From assembly GCA_963921825.1 (NCBI GenBank), contig OY997594.1, forward strand, positions 38,930,557-38,994,556: a stretch of DNA of 64,000 nt, read 5' to 3'. The position numbers and the translations under genes are program-made. The notes beneath the pieces were generated by a model. The model worked only from the letters and a program-made list of their open reading frames with translations, ran no database searches and was not told the DNA's origin. The stretch is from Erodium maritimum (taxonomy: Eukaryota; Streptophyta; Magnoliopsida; Geraniales; Geraniaceae). Below, piece by piece: positions 52,446 through 62,950 of this stretch (position 1 is its first letter; every line of letters starts with the position of its first letter).

Positions 52446-52868
52446 GGGTAAACTACAAATGCATACCCTTAAGTATGCACGTTTAACCGATGAATACCCT
52501 GAAGTTTAAAGTTAACTGATGCATACCCTGAAGTTACGAGTTGTAACTCAAAACCCCTCCGTCAACTAAAATGACAAAAATACCCTCAACTACACTTCAA
52601 TAATTATGTTTAAAAAATTATTTAAACATTACTTTTGTTATATATATATACTTATTAAATTACTTCATTTTTATTTAAAAAATCACTCCATTTATATTTT
52701 TTAAAACTATTTAAAAAAAATCATTGAGGGTATTTTCGTCATTTTAGCTGACAGAAGGGGTTTTGAGTTACAACTCGTAACTTCAGGGTATACATCAGTT
52801 AACTTTAAACTTTAGGGTAATCATCAATTAAACGTGACAACTTCAGGGTATGGATTTGTAGTTTACCC
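52446..52868. mobile_element. Mutator-type miniature element, 423 bp
   Basis: Inverted ends of roughly 140 bp starting GGGTAAACTACAAATGCATA on the left and, on the opposite strand, GGGTAAACTACAAATCCATA on the right. TACCC motifs recur about every 29-32 bp inside the ends. The centre is AT-rich. No coding capacity. Inserted in intron 1 of the FAR1-like gene. Confidence 0.92.
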
Positions 52869-52877
52869 TATAAGCAT
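52869..52877. repeat. 9-bp target site duplication TATAAGCAT, right copy
   Basis: Exact repeat of 52437-52445. Confidence 0.92.
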
Positions 52878-52908
52878 TATGGCTTTATTAAAAAATAATG
52901 TTTTGTAG

Positions 52909-53170
52909 GTACTCGATGCCGTTTTGTCCATTTACAGGGGTGAAAAACTATGACAAATCAATGACTTTTGGGCTAGAGCTGGTAACCCATGAGGACATCG
53001 AGTCTTTCACTTGGATGTTCAACGCTTTTCTAAAAGCGATAAAATGGAAGAAACCAATGTATCTGGTGACTGATCAGGAACCGACAATGAAGGTTGCAAT
53101 ACCTAAAGTCATGACAGAGACTAAGCATAAACTCTACATGTGGCACACTATGAATAAGATTCTTCTTAAG
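52909..53170 (+). pseudogene. FAR1-like transposase, catalytic domain exon 2
   Basis: Open frame: YSMPFCPFTGVKNYDKSMTF, LELVTHEDIESFTWMFNAFL, KPMYLVTDQEPTMKVAIPKV and KHKLYMWHTMNKILLK. LVTDQ carries the second Asp of the triad, and the MWH phrase is typical of the family. The exon ends at GGTTAGT (53171). No stops in this part. Confidence 0.87.
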
Positions 53171-53435
53171 GTTAGTCTCTCTAAAACAATCATATAGTCT
53201 GTTTTCTCATATTGTAATGTATGTTTCCTCAAAACCAATTATGCTTAAATCTGCAATTGGTAGTTATGTGCTAGAGAATGGATTGAAATTTATTCTCAAA
53301 CTGAAATGTCAGTTTACTCAGGCTAAGAACAAAAATACTATTTCTGCACCTACCATTGTTGTAATATCTATGTGCCCCTGTATTCTCAATCTGAGGTATT
53401 TGTTTCCTAAAACTTGCACATCTTACAATGTTGCA
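53171..53435 (+). other. Intron 2 of the FAR1-like gene (approximate)
   Basis: Begins GTTAGTCTC. The acceptor is unclear: GCAAG at about 53431-53435 fits by position, but the reading frame then needs one base more. Contains TATTCTCAAACTG, TATTCTCAATCTG and TTTCCTCAAAACC motifs like those in the element flanks. Confidence 0.5.
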
Positions 53436-53864
53436 AGTGCCTAGAAATATAACGCGTGATACGGACTTTGAGAAAATGATATATTCCATATTATACAACC
53501 ATCTTACAAAGCTTGTTGAGTTTGAGGAGAAGAGGGCAGGGATCATTAAAGAATTCAAATTGCATGACAACAATTGGCTCAATAGCATATTCGATCTACG
53601 TCACAATTGGATTCCAATGTACCACCAGGATTTACCAAAGGGATTTTTTATGAGGACAACATCCCGATCTGAATCAGCCAACCGTGCATATCAGCAACTC
53701 ATTGATCAGTACCTAAACCTTGTTCAATTGATCTGGCGTTGTGGCTTGGTGATAGATGACCAATGGCACGAGCATTTCAGGCTCATGATGCACAGCTACA
53801 ACACATATCCGGTGTTGAAGACAAACACGAGTTTCGAAGCCGATGCTTGAACTCTATACACGCA
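53436..53864 (+). pseudogene. FAR1-like transposase, catalytic domain exon 3
   Basis: VPRNITRDTDFEKMIYSILY, IIKEFKLHDNNWLNSIFDLR, HNWIPMYHQDLPKGFFMRTT and SRSESANRAYQQLIDQYLNL. The Glu in SRSESAN is the third catalytic residue. A TGA at 53848 interrupts the frame before THTMFANIQED, which continues across the LTR insertion at 53870. The last bases include the target duplication TACTA. Confidence 0.87.
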
Positions 53865-53869
53865 TACTA
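53865..53869. repeat. Target site duplication TACTA, left copy
   Basis: Repeated at 56916-56920. Confidence 0.92.
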
Positions 53870-54060
53870 TGTAAAACCCGCTTCGGAAAAAAAAAAACTT
53901 TTGGGTCGAACCGGGTCGGACCGGACCCGACCAGAACCCGGCCAGACCAGCAACCCGCCCAGCAGGCCCGGTCAGACCCGGCCTCTTGCTCTTGTTGGGC
54001 CGTGGAAACTCAGGCCCACCTTGGCCAGGCCCGTGTGCCAGGCCCGTTTGAGGGTTCGGG

Positions 54061-54068
54061 TATAAAAG
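54061..54068 (+). promoter_or_regulatory. Candidate TATA box of LTR g
   Basis: TATAAAAG about 190 bp into the LTR, followed by GAAACCCTAATCTG and a pyrimidine-rich tract. The position and motif fit a polymerase II promoter. Confidence 0.5.
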
Positions 54069-55574
54069 ACCAGATTAGGGTCTGAAACCCTAATCTGTCT
54101 TCGTCTTCTTCGCGTAGCCCCCTCCCGTTACCCTTCTCCTTCGTCGACCTCCTCCCGACCCTTCCTCCCTCTCGGTTCTTCGATCCCGTCCAGCCACCAC
54201 GCCGCCGCCCTCTCCCGATGCCACCGTCGCCGGCCACCTCACCTCCCACGTCCGACCACCATCTCCCTCACCGAGTTCCGGCTGCCACACCTCCTAACCC
54301 CGACCTCCTCTCCCGTCCCTCGACCCTCTCCCTCCTCTAGTTCGAAACCCCCTCCCCACGGCCACGCCGCCGTCCGATTCACGACCACACCACCGCCCCG
54401 AGCCGCTCTTCTCCGGCCAGCATCGACCACCACTGTCCCGAGCCCGAGCTCGGCCACCACCGCCCTCTCCCTCGTCCCGAGCCATCGCCGGCCGTTCCCC
54501 GCCGTCACCGAGTCCCGTCGTCCCAGATCTGAGACGGGTGAGGGGCCACCGTGCCTCGCCGTGCTCCGCCACCACGCCCGGCACCGCGACCACCTCGCTC
54601 TACCCTTATCTCCCCTACGGTGAGCCACCACCGTGAGTTTCCGGCCGGATTTATCGCCGTCGAGGGTCCTCGGATTTTCTGACCGAGCCCTCCCTTTCGT
54701 TGTATTTCTTTTTCGACTATTGTTAAATCTATTAACGATTAAATCTGTTAGTGTTGTTTATTTTGTAAATGTCAAATCTGTTAGTAGAAAACAATTGTAA
54801 TTTTTGGATCTGTTTAGTGGAATCAAAATCGGATTTTGGAAAGAAAAGTTGTAAAACGAAAATCAGATTAAAGAAAAAGGGGTTTAAAATAAAAAGGGAA
54901 TTAAAATCAATTTGGGTTTTAAAAACGGTTTTAAATCGAGGAGTTGAGAATCAGATTTGTTAGGAAATAAACTAAATCGTCGGAAATAAAACTTGGGTTT
55001 TAGAAAGTCGATTTAAGGGAACGACCAGTTTTGATTTAAAATGGATCTTGATCCGTTGAGCGTGGAACGAATAATCGGGCTGTTAAAATGGACTGCTTTT
55101 CGGGTTTAAAAAGGAACAAAAGCGGACCGCTGAATCGGACCTCGGGATTCGTGCGTTGGGATCGTGCCTCGCATGCACCGGTTTCGGTGCTCGGGTACTC
55201 AAACCCGATTCGTCGTGACCCCGCTTTTAGCCTGCTCGAGTTTAAAGGACAAATTTTCGGGTCTAGACCGGATTAATCGTAACCTTTAATTTAGCGGTGG
55301 AACCGTTATTAATCTATGGCTTTCGTGTTCTCTTTAGCGTCCGGCTTCGATCGAAGTGGAGCCCGGAGGTAGCGAGCCAGAACGTCAGCAGCTAGGAAGC
55401 GTAGCGGTTGCTCTTCAGTTGAGGTAGGGAAAAGTAGCCGGATCTCGGCCCTGACTAGGGAAAGTTAATAGTAGAATTGCATGTGACACCGGGGTGTCGT
55501 GGGTTATCTAGGTTATCGATTATTGGAAAAGCATGTGACACTTAGTAGTGTCGTAGGAGCAGAAAACTTAGCGT

Positions 55575-56300
55575 TAATTGATTTACTGGAGGCATATGAC
55601 CATGCCCGGAGGTTGTTTGTGAACTTGTTGATATTAGGAGTACTGGAGGCATATGACCATGCCCGGAGGTTGTTTGTGAAACTAGCGATCTTAGGACTGT
55701 TGGAGGCATCGTTTATGCCGGAGGTTGTTGTGTGTTATTTTTACGGTTGAGTTGAGTGGCCTTGAGAGCCCATGTTTTATTGCTGAGTCTTGGGTGGCCT
55801 TGAGAGCCCGTGTTATTTATTGCTGAGTCTTGGGTGGCCATAAGAGCCCGTGTTGTCGTTTCGGTGTTTTGGGGTGGCCGTGAGTGCCGTGGGGTGTTGA
55901 ACCCGAGTCTTGATCGTTGGTGTGTCTTGAGTGGCAGTGAGTGCCCGTGGGGTTGTTGGACCCGAGTCTTGATTGTTGAGGTGTCTTGAGTGGCCTTGAG
56001 TGCCTGTGTTGTCGAACTTACTTGTGTTTGTGTTGGTGATTGTGACTGTGATTGTGGTTGCCTGAGTGAGAGAGGTGAGTGAGACAGGTCGACCGCCTGG
56101 CCTGAGTGGTTCGGCGAAGTGCGTGAGTGAGAGAGGTGAGTGAGACAGGTCGACCGCCTGGCCTGAGTGGTTCGGCAAAGTGCGTGAGTGAGACAGGTCG
56201 ACCGCCTGGCCTGAGTGGTTCGGCAAAGCGCATGAGTGAGAGAGATTAGTGAGACAGGTCGACCGCCTGGCCTGAGTGGTTCGGCAAAGCGCATGAGTGA
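55575..56300 (+). repeat. Tandem arrays in LTR g
   Basis: Two to three units with GGAGGCATATGACCATGCCC at 55575-55740, then GAGTGGCC-type units to 56000. From 56083 there are four units of 44-61 bp with GACAGGTCGACCGCCTGGCC followed by TGAGTGGTTCGGC. Confidence 0.82.
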
Positions 56301-56915
56301 GGGAGGTTACTGAGCAGCTGTTTGCGATCCTTTGTGATCTTGTTTGGTGTTCGATCCTTTGTGATCTTGTTTGGTATTGCGTAGTTCCTTTGAGTCCTTG
56401 GAAGAGGTCGTGATCGTTGTGTCGTGTCTTTGGAGGAGGTCGTCGATCGTTGTGTCGGGTCTACTTACGTGTTTGAGTGTTGAGTCGTTCGAGGAAGGTC
56501 ACCGTGGGTGTTGTCAGTCATAGTACTTGGGTTGGGGACAGCGATCCCCGGGGTTGAGTTTGTTGTTGGTGTTACTGGCATTGTTTGCTAATTATGTCGT
56601 AGTCAGTCTGTTATCCGTGGTGGTGAGCGAACGCTCACCCCTAGCTGCTTTTCCTACAGGTACTGTTCGTGGGACGGACTAGGTGAGCTCTCGAAGCTTG
56701 TGGAGCTAGGAACGAAGTCCGGGTTTTTACTTTTGGTCTAGCGACGGATACCTCGCCTTTTGTCCGCTTGTGGAATGTTTTATTTTGAGTTGTAATTATC
56801 CTTTTGTTGAACTAAACTGTTATTGTAAAGTGTTTTAAGGGAAATGTTTTCGAAGTGTTTTCTTATTTTAAACGTTCGCGTCCCGAGTTCGGTTTACTGA
56901 AATTGGGGCGTGACA

Positions 56916-57662
56916 TACTATGTTTGCTAACATACAAGAGGATATTGTTTACGCTCTAAACCGTTGCAGCTAGCAGGCATGGATCCTGCAGATGACACGA
57001 GTGTCTATAAAGTCAAGGATTCAAATATTAGTAAAGATGGTAAGGAATTCAAGGTGACTTGGACGATGAGTACGAACGACTTTCAGTGCAATTGTAACAA
57101 ACTTCTTACAACGGGCTATATATGTTCTCACATATTCTTTGCGCTGCAAACAACAACCTTGGGGAAGATTCCTAGGACACTGGTAAACCAGTGATAACGT
57201 AAGGACATTGACGTGATAGCTACATTGTCTGTTGATGGTGTTTCACCTAAAGTTCCTTGTCTCAAGGATGATGAAGTAACGGATGTGGTGAAAACCAGGT
57301 TCAATGAAATGATTGAGGCAGAGGATGTAGCGGTATCAAGCATCCGAGGCTTGTTGGACACTCTGAACCCATATCATGTGAAGACGGTGGATGACATTGT
57401 CAATGAGAGTAGACTCAACAGAACAAGCTACATAGCATCGGTCACAGGGATAAAGTTGCTAAAAATAGTGGATGTCCATCCACAAAATGTCACAAACACC
57501 AAGGGGTCTTGCTTGCGATCCGGGAGTAGAATGGTTGGAAATAGAGAAAAGCCAATCGATGCAAGTAATAAGTGTAAGCGACTTTGCAGAACATGTAACA
57601 CAATGAAGGATCATGACACCAGGACATGCCCTCTGAATAAGAACAAGAAGAAGAAAAAGTAG
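56916..57662 (+). pseudogene. FAR1-like transposase, SWIM domain and C-terminal zinc knuckle
   Basis: After the duplication TACTA the frame gives MFANIQEDIVYALNRCS. A frameshift leads to LAGMDPADDTSVYKVKD, then EFKVTWTMSTNDFQCNCNKL and TTGYICSHIFFAL, a SWIM zinc finger (CxC then CxH). A stop near 57192 and a further frame give KTRFNEMIEAEDVAVSSIRG and finally CKRLCRTCNTMKDHDTRTCP with a lysine-rich end, the C-terminal zinc knuckle of FAR1-type proteins. The termination codon is at 57660-57662. This completes the domain order of the family. Confidence 0.85.
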
Positions 57663-58102
57663 TCTTATCTATATGTGCCAAATGTTTTTTTGTGGATTTC
57701 TATGTTTTGGTTAACAGATATTGACAATAAGGTTTGAGAATAAAAAATACATAGTTTGTGTTTTTGTGGACTATAGTTTATGCCTATACTACTGCTTTTA
57801 TTCAATATGTTGTGCGAGCAAAATTATAGTTTGAGAATATAGGTAATTTGGTTTCCTGATGTTATAATTATCGTTCCAGCCTAAGTTTTTGTTTTTATGA
57901 ATTTTTATATTAGAAATTGGTTTGAGAATAGTTTGTACCTCGACCACGGATTTTTCAAAAAAAAATTCAAAGTGGTATTAGTTCATTCATATGAAAAGAT
58001 GATACTACGACAATATGTTTTTAGAATATATTATTTTCGTTATGCAAATAAATGGGTAGTCAAACGGTTTTTGACCAACCAGTAAAAAAATGACAACATG
58101 GC
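57663..58102 (+). other. 3' flank of the FAR1-like gene
   Basis: AT-rich, with GTTTGAGAATAAAAA (57733), GTTTGAGAATATAGG (57828) and GTTTGAGAATAG (57920) motifs, the inverse of TATTCTCAAAC in the 5' parts. No element terminus is seen before the gypsy LTR at 58103. Confidence 0.5.
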
Positions 58103-60039
58103 TGTAAGAACCACTCCCGGTCAACGCCGGTCAATCGGCGGAAAAACGGAAAAAAAATTAAACTTGATTAAACGGGGTCGAATTATATCGAATTAATTAT
58201 TTGGGCTGAGTTAATTTCGAGTGGAGATTGTTATTTTTCTTTGGGCTTTAAAGTCCATGTCCTTGGGCCCAACCAACTTAAGCCCACTAGTGTTTGCTTT
58301 GGCTCATTTAAGTGTTGAAGCAGTAGGGTATTCATTAGATTGGGTGGTTGGCAGCTGAACCGAAAGAAATGGGGATCTGACTCTTGTGTGGGCAGCGGAA
58401 ATTTCTTTTTGGCAAAAACTGTGTTCTTGGGTGATGGTTCACAAGTGATCTATAGATCAAGCAAGCAAGTGGGGGATAGCATTATTGCGTGGTCAATGGA
58501 AGACCAAGAGCAAAGCATCTTTATTGTAAGACTTGTTTTACTACAGAACCCATGACCTCGGCGTGATTGAATCACTTACTGTCATCTATGGTGTGATTTG
58601 TGTTCCCAAGCAAAGAACATTACACCTTGTTTATTTTGATGCTCACGGTCAAGACATCAATCAAAGTTAGTGATCTTTCTTTATTCTTGTCTCTCTTTTA
58701 TGGATTTGGTGGTTGTAATGGAAATTTTGAAGCATTAAATGTTAATCACTTTCCTTGGAGAAGACTACTCTGGTTTGGTAATTTTTATAGCTAAATGGCA
58801 GGACTTTGTATAAGAAAAAGGGGTTTCTTTTTTGTTTATCGGTTATGAGTGTCAAAGTGGTTTTGTGGGGTATTTATCTGATGAAAACTAACATTTATGA
58901 GTTGGGTTTGAGTCTGGAAATTTCAGCAAGCCAAAGGTTGGTTTAGGTGTCTAATTTTGTTTTAAGAATTAAGAAGTTAGGGTTTGTAATTCATAAGATT
59001 TCGGAAATTTTGATTAGAAACTTTAAACGCGAATTAAATCGCTCGGAAGTCGGAAATTGATTCCGTCAAGTACATTGGGACCCTTGAATTATTCTAAGAC
59101 CGTAGAAACGAAAACGGGAATTTTCGGAGCCCCGGAAGGGCGTTTCCAAAACCCGGGCAGATTCGCCTAGTCGGGCGAATCCGGCTTTTCCGAGTCTTTT
59201 ATCGACAATGTCGAGTAATCGGGAAGTTTGGGAGTGATCGACATTGTCGGGGTTACGTTTGGGCGTTAAGTTTATTGAATTTCAGTTTATTCCTGCGAGT
59301 TTAAAAGTGCCTTAAATTTGTGATCTTTTAGATCGTGCCGCGGACCGAGGCAAGGGAAAGCTAGGCGAGTAACTGAGATCACGCCGGAGCTTGTTGGTTA
59401 GCTTTTGGAGAACACGCACGAGGTAGGGAAAAGTAGCCGGATCTCGGCCCTGACTAGGGAAAGTTAACAGTAGAATTGCATGTGACACCGGGGTGTCGTG
59501 GGTTGAATAGGTTTATTTAAATATTAGAAAAGCATGATACGGGATTGTAGCGTTTATTAGAAAAGCATGTTACGGGAACTTAGTAATTATTGGAAAGGCA
59601 TGTGACACTTAGTACTGTCGTAGGAATAGAGAACTTAGCGATAATTGTTTTACTGGAGGCATATGACCATGCCCGGAGGTTGATTGTGAACTTATCGATA
59701 TTAGGAGTACTGGAGGCATATGACCATGTCCGGAGGTTGACTGTGAAACTGTTGATATTAGGACTGTTGGAGGCTTGGGTTAAGCCGGAGGTTGATTGTT
59801 TATTTTGGCGTCTTGGGTGGCCATGAGAGCCGTGCTATTTATTGTTGAGTTTGGGTGGCCATGAGAGCCGTGTTATTTATTGTTGAGTTTGGGTGGCCTT
59901 GAGAGCCCGTGTTATTTATTGTTGAGTTTGGGTGGCCTTGAGAGCCCGCGTTATTTACTGTTGAGTTTGGGTGGCCTTGAGAGCCCGTATATTTAAATTG
60001 GTGTCTTGGGTGGCCATGAGTGCCCGTGTCTTACTGTCA

Positions 60040-60340
60040 GTGTTTTGGGGTGGCCGTGAGTGCCGTGGGGTTGTTGAACCCGAGTCTTGACCGTTGGTGT
60101 GTCTTGAGTGGCAGTGAGTGCCCGTGGGGTTGTCGAACCCGAGTCTTGACCGTTGGTGTGTCTTGAGTGGCAGTGAGTGCCCGTGGGGTTGTTGAACCCG
60201 AGTCTTGACCGTTGGTGTGTCTTGAGTGGCAGTGAGTGCCCGTGGGGTTGTTGAACTCGAGTCTTGACCGTTGGTGTGTCTTGAGTGGCAGTGAGTGCCC
60301 GTGGGGTTGTTGAACCCGAGTCTTGACTGTTGAGATGTCT
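60040..60340 (+). repeat. Tandem array in LTR h, about 59-bp unit, five copies
   Basis: Units with GTGTCTTGAGTGGCAGTGAG followed by CCCGTGGGGTTGTTGAACCC. Copies are nearly identical, so the expansion is recent. Confidence 0.88.
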
Positions 60341-60414
60341 TGAGTGGCCTTGAGTGCCTGTGTGATTGAACTTGCCTGTGATTGTGATTGTGGTTACCTG
60401 AAGTTGTGAGTTCG

Positions 60415-60745
60415 AAAGGTCGACAGCCTTATCCGACTTAGTGTCGATGAATTGCGAGTTCTAAAGGTCGACAGCCTGATCCGACTTAGTGTCGATGAAT
60501 TGCGAGGTCTAAAGGTCGACAGCCTGATCCGACTTAGTGTCGATGAATTGCGAGTTCTAAAGGTCGACAGCCTGATCCGACTTAGTGTCGATGAATTGCG
60601 AGTTCTAAAGGTCGACAGCCTGATCCGACTTAGTGTCGATGAATTGCGAGTTCTAAAGGTCGACAGCCTGATCCGACTTAGTGTCGATGAATTGCGAGTT
60701 CAAAAGGTCGACAGCCTGATCCGACTTCGTGTCGAAGAATTGCGA
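60415..60745 (+). repeat. Tandem array in LTR h, 48-bp unit, seven copies
   Basis: Seven nearly identical 48-bp units with AAAGGTCGACAGCCTGATCC and GACTTAGTGTCGATGAATTG. Since 48 is a multiple of three, one frame stays open and encodes a 16-residue repeat, but this is a by-product of the unit length. Confidence 0.9.
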
Positions 60746-61332
60746 TAGGTCGATCCCTGACCTGATTGAGATTGGTCACTGAGCAGCTGGTGTGCGATCC
60801 TTTGTGATCTTGTTTGGCGTTGTGTAGTCTTTCTGTCGTGTCCTTGGAGGAGGTCGTCGATAGTTGTGTCGGGTCTACATTGTATTATCGAGTGTTGAGT
60901 CTGTTGAGGAAAGTAATGGGTTGTGGGTCAGTTGGTTACTTGAGTTGGGGATTGTAGTCCCGGTGTCGGGTTTGGTTTTAGTGTTACTGGCTTTTCTGCT
61001 AATTATGTCGTAGTCAGTCTGTTATCCGTGGTGGTGAGCGAACGCTCACCCCTAGCTGCTTTTCTTACAGGTACTGTTCGTGGGACGGACTAGATGAGTT
61101 CTCGAAGCTTGTGGAGCTAGGAGCGGAGTCCGGGTTTTGTCTTTTGAGTCTAGTGACGGATACCGTGTACTTTTGTCCACTTGTTGGGACGTGTTTTTAA
61201 ACTGTAATTATTATTTTGTTGAACTAAATTGGCATTTTAAGTGATTTAATGAAAACAGGTTTCAAGTGTTTTTCATGTTTTTAAAACGTTCGCGTCCCGA
61301 GTTCGATTTACTGAAATTGGGGTGTGACAGCT

Positions 61333-61344
61333 TGGTATCAGAGC
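61333..61344 (+). other. Primer binding site of the right-hand gypsy element
   Basis: TGGTATCAGAGC, complementary to initiator tRNA-Met, three bases after the LTR end. Confidence 0.92.
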
Positions 61345-62950
61345 TCGATGTTTCACACCTCGGACTGTACGTCAATTAGGTGAGTCGAGTCGAGTCGGTA
61401 GAGTCCCGTCGTACGTTGGGTACGCAGGTCGGGAACCGTGTGTAGACCCGTGGTATTGTGAGTCCGGTTTGTGTTTGTGTGTACGTGCAATGTTTGTCTT
61501 GCTGGCTTGCTGATTGTTGTTGCTGCATGAAACGTTTTTAAGCTGTCGCGGGTCGACTCAGGAGAACTCCTGTAGTCGAACGTGACGGTGCTGATATCAA
61601 GTCGGTACAACGTAGTTCGGGGACGCCTGGACCGGGTTGTAACCACCTGATGTCAAGAAATGAGGTTTTAATGAAGTGGAGAAAGCTTTAAAAATTTGAT
61701 CGTTTTGATGTTGTTTGGCGCCGTGGGCGCTATTTGACTTTGGTTGGCCCGGTGGGCGTGGTTCCGTGTTGGTAGGCCCGGTGGGCGTGTCTTGATTTTG
61801 TGTGACGCCGTGTGCGTTTGTGTTTGACTTCGATTGGCCCTGTGGGCGTATTGTGATTGTTGTTGGTTGGCCCGGTGGGCGCTATTTGACTTTGGTTGGC
61901 CCGGTGGGCGGGTGGTGTCGTTGTTGTTGTTATGGGTGTTTGGCCGATTGGCTTGTTCGTGGTTTAGTCGGGTTTTGTGGTACGTGTTGGGTCGTTTTGG
62001 TGGTAATTTGTCCGCGACGCACAAGTGTGCGGGTCGCCAGGAGACTGGTAGGATACGAGTACCCTAGGGTAAGAGTTCGTTTCGTTGTGCGTTTAGGTTT
62101 GTGGTTGTGTGACTCGATTCTTGTTTGTGCGGTTGAGCGTTGGTTTTATTGGGTTTGTGTTCGCGGTTATGGGTTGTAGAGGCCGTAGGCCTGGTGTACG
62201 GTTGGACGGTTGTTGAGTTTTTACGCTTACGTTTTAGTATACTTAAGGCTTTAATAGCGTGAGCAGTGGTGTTTTACTGAATCGAGAACGTGTTTCCCGT
62301 GTTGAGGTTTATCTTACGTAAGCGAGTGCTTGAGGTGTTGTTGGCGTGAGCAGTGTGACGTTTGGCATCAGGTTTTGAGGTAGTGGTTGCCCTGGTTAGA
62401 TCGATAAGTCTTTAGTGCGTTACTAGTATGCCATAATCGAACGGGTGTCCGTGGAGGTGAGCATAACGCTCATCCCCTTTACTACTTTTCCCGCAAGGGA
62501 CGAGTAGCGAACACTGGTTTGGTTGCGGAAAGTTATAAGTAAATGCATAGAGGGTCGTGCGAGGGTTGCACTGGACCTTACCGGGGTGACTAAGGGAGTG
62601 GGTGTTCGGTCTCCGTTTTGGGCGTCAATTTTAATGGGTAACGGGGCGTCACACTCTTCTTCTTCGTCGAGTTGTGCTGAGTTAGAGCCGTTGAGTCCAC
62701 CCCTGCGTCGGGACACGCCGGTTGGTGGTAGTGTGGTTTTGACTAGGGTGTGTCGTGCCCGCGGAGTTAGAGAATTGAACCGATACAGGAGGTCCGAGAG
62801 AGGGCTTAAGAGCCCTGATGCTGGATTGAGTCCTCACCCCGAGGATTCGGGTATGTTCGGAGTTTGTAGGCACGACGACGGTAGAGGAGCGAGGTCTTAG
62901 AGAGACCGCGAGGTTCCGTGAGGTTCGGCAGCGACTGGGCTTGTGCGAGT
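61345..62950 (+). other. Leader of the right-hand gypsy; no gag recognised
   Basis: 61345-62260 is homologous to the leader of the chromovirus at 43586-44294. An array with GGCCCGGTGGGCG lies at 61725-61915. From about 62420, where gag should begin, the sequence instead has a diverged copy of the LTR palindrome region (62425-62500) and later GGGGCGTCACA at 62643, like an LTR end. No capsid or zinc-knuckle motif is found before the protease remnant at 62970. Gag appears deleted or replaced. Confidence 0.6.
61725..61915 (+). repeat. Degenerate array with GGCCCGGTGGGCG
   Basis: Five to six units of irregular length (about 30-50 bp) with TTTGGTTGGCCCGGTGGGCG or variants. The homologous leader at 43890-43950 has two units. 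Confidence 0.7.

Larger units (their letters stand above)
52398..52908 (+). other. Intron 1 of the FAR1-like gene, carrying a miniature element
   Basis: GTAAGT at 52398 to TTTTGTAG at 52901-52908. Most of its length is the Mutator-type miniature element 52446-52868; without that and its duplication the intron would be about 80 bp, a usual plant size. Confidence 0.85.
53870..56915 (+). repeat. Solo gypsy LTR g (type II U3), in the transposase gene
   Basis: 3,046 bp, TGTAAAACCCGCTTCGG to GGGGCGTGACA, flanked by TACTA. Its U3 is of the type shared with LTRs d and e, but it joins the common 3' half directly at about 55420 (GAGGTAGGGAAAAGTAGCC) and lacks the CGACAATGTCGA pair. It has a TATA box at 54061, a C-rich, CpG-rich block at 54110-54620, arrays at 55575-55740 and 56083-56300, and the palindrome block at 56623-56661. 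Second solo LTR in the same gene. Confidence 0.94.
58103..61329 (+). repeat. 5' LTR (LTR h) of a gypsy element running off the window
   Basis: 3,227 bp, TGTAAGAACCACTCCCGG to GGGGTGTGACA, followed by a primer site, so a true 5' LTR. The first 40 bases match type I, but 58150-58970 is unlike LTRs b, c and f; similarity resumes at about 59010 (AACTTTAAACGCGAATTAAA). Paired CGACAATGTCGA arms lie at 59202-59249, the GAGGTAGGGAAAAGTAGCC box at 59420, arrays at 59640-60340 and 60415-60745, and the palindrome block at 61033-61072. The expected 5' target sequence is ATGGC (58098-58102). Confidence 0.92.

Noticed and set aside
54239-54631. Long minus-strand frame in LTR g
   Set aside because: Antisense in a C/G-rich U3; Gly/Arg-rich low-complexity reading without homology.
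60452-60748. Frame encoding a perfect 16-residue repeat
   Set aside because: A consequence of the 48-bp tandem unit in LTR h; other LTRs have unit lengths that break any frame.
61033-61072. Complete intron from GTGAGC to ACAG within the LTR palindrome block
   Set aside because: Only about 37 nt, too short for a plant intron, so the two sites cannot pair with each other; only the acceptor-like end is kept as a finding.
61333-61344. tRNA-like sequence TGGTATCAGAGC (also at 33945, 40702, 44295)
   Set aside because: Only the 12-bp primer binding sites, located exactly beside LTRs; no cloverleaf around them.
62523-62900. 125-codon frame considered as gag of the right-hand gypsy
   Set aside because: No capsid motif or zinc knuckle; Ser-run and Arg-rich reading does not match gag at 42400-43585.
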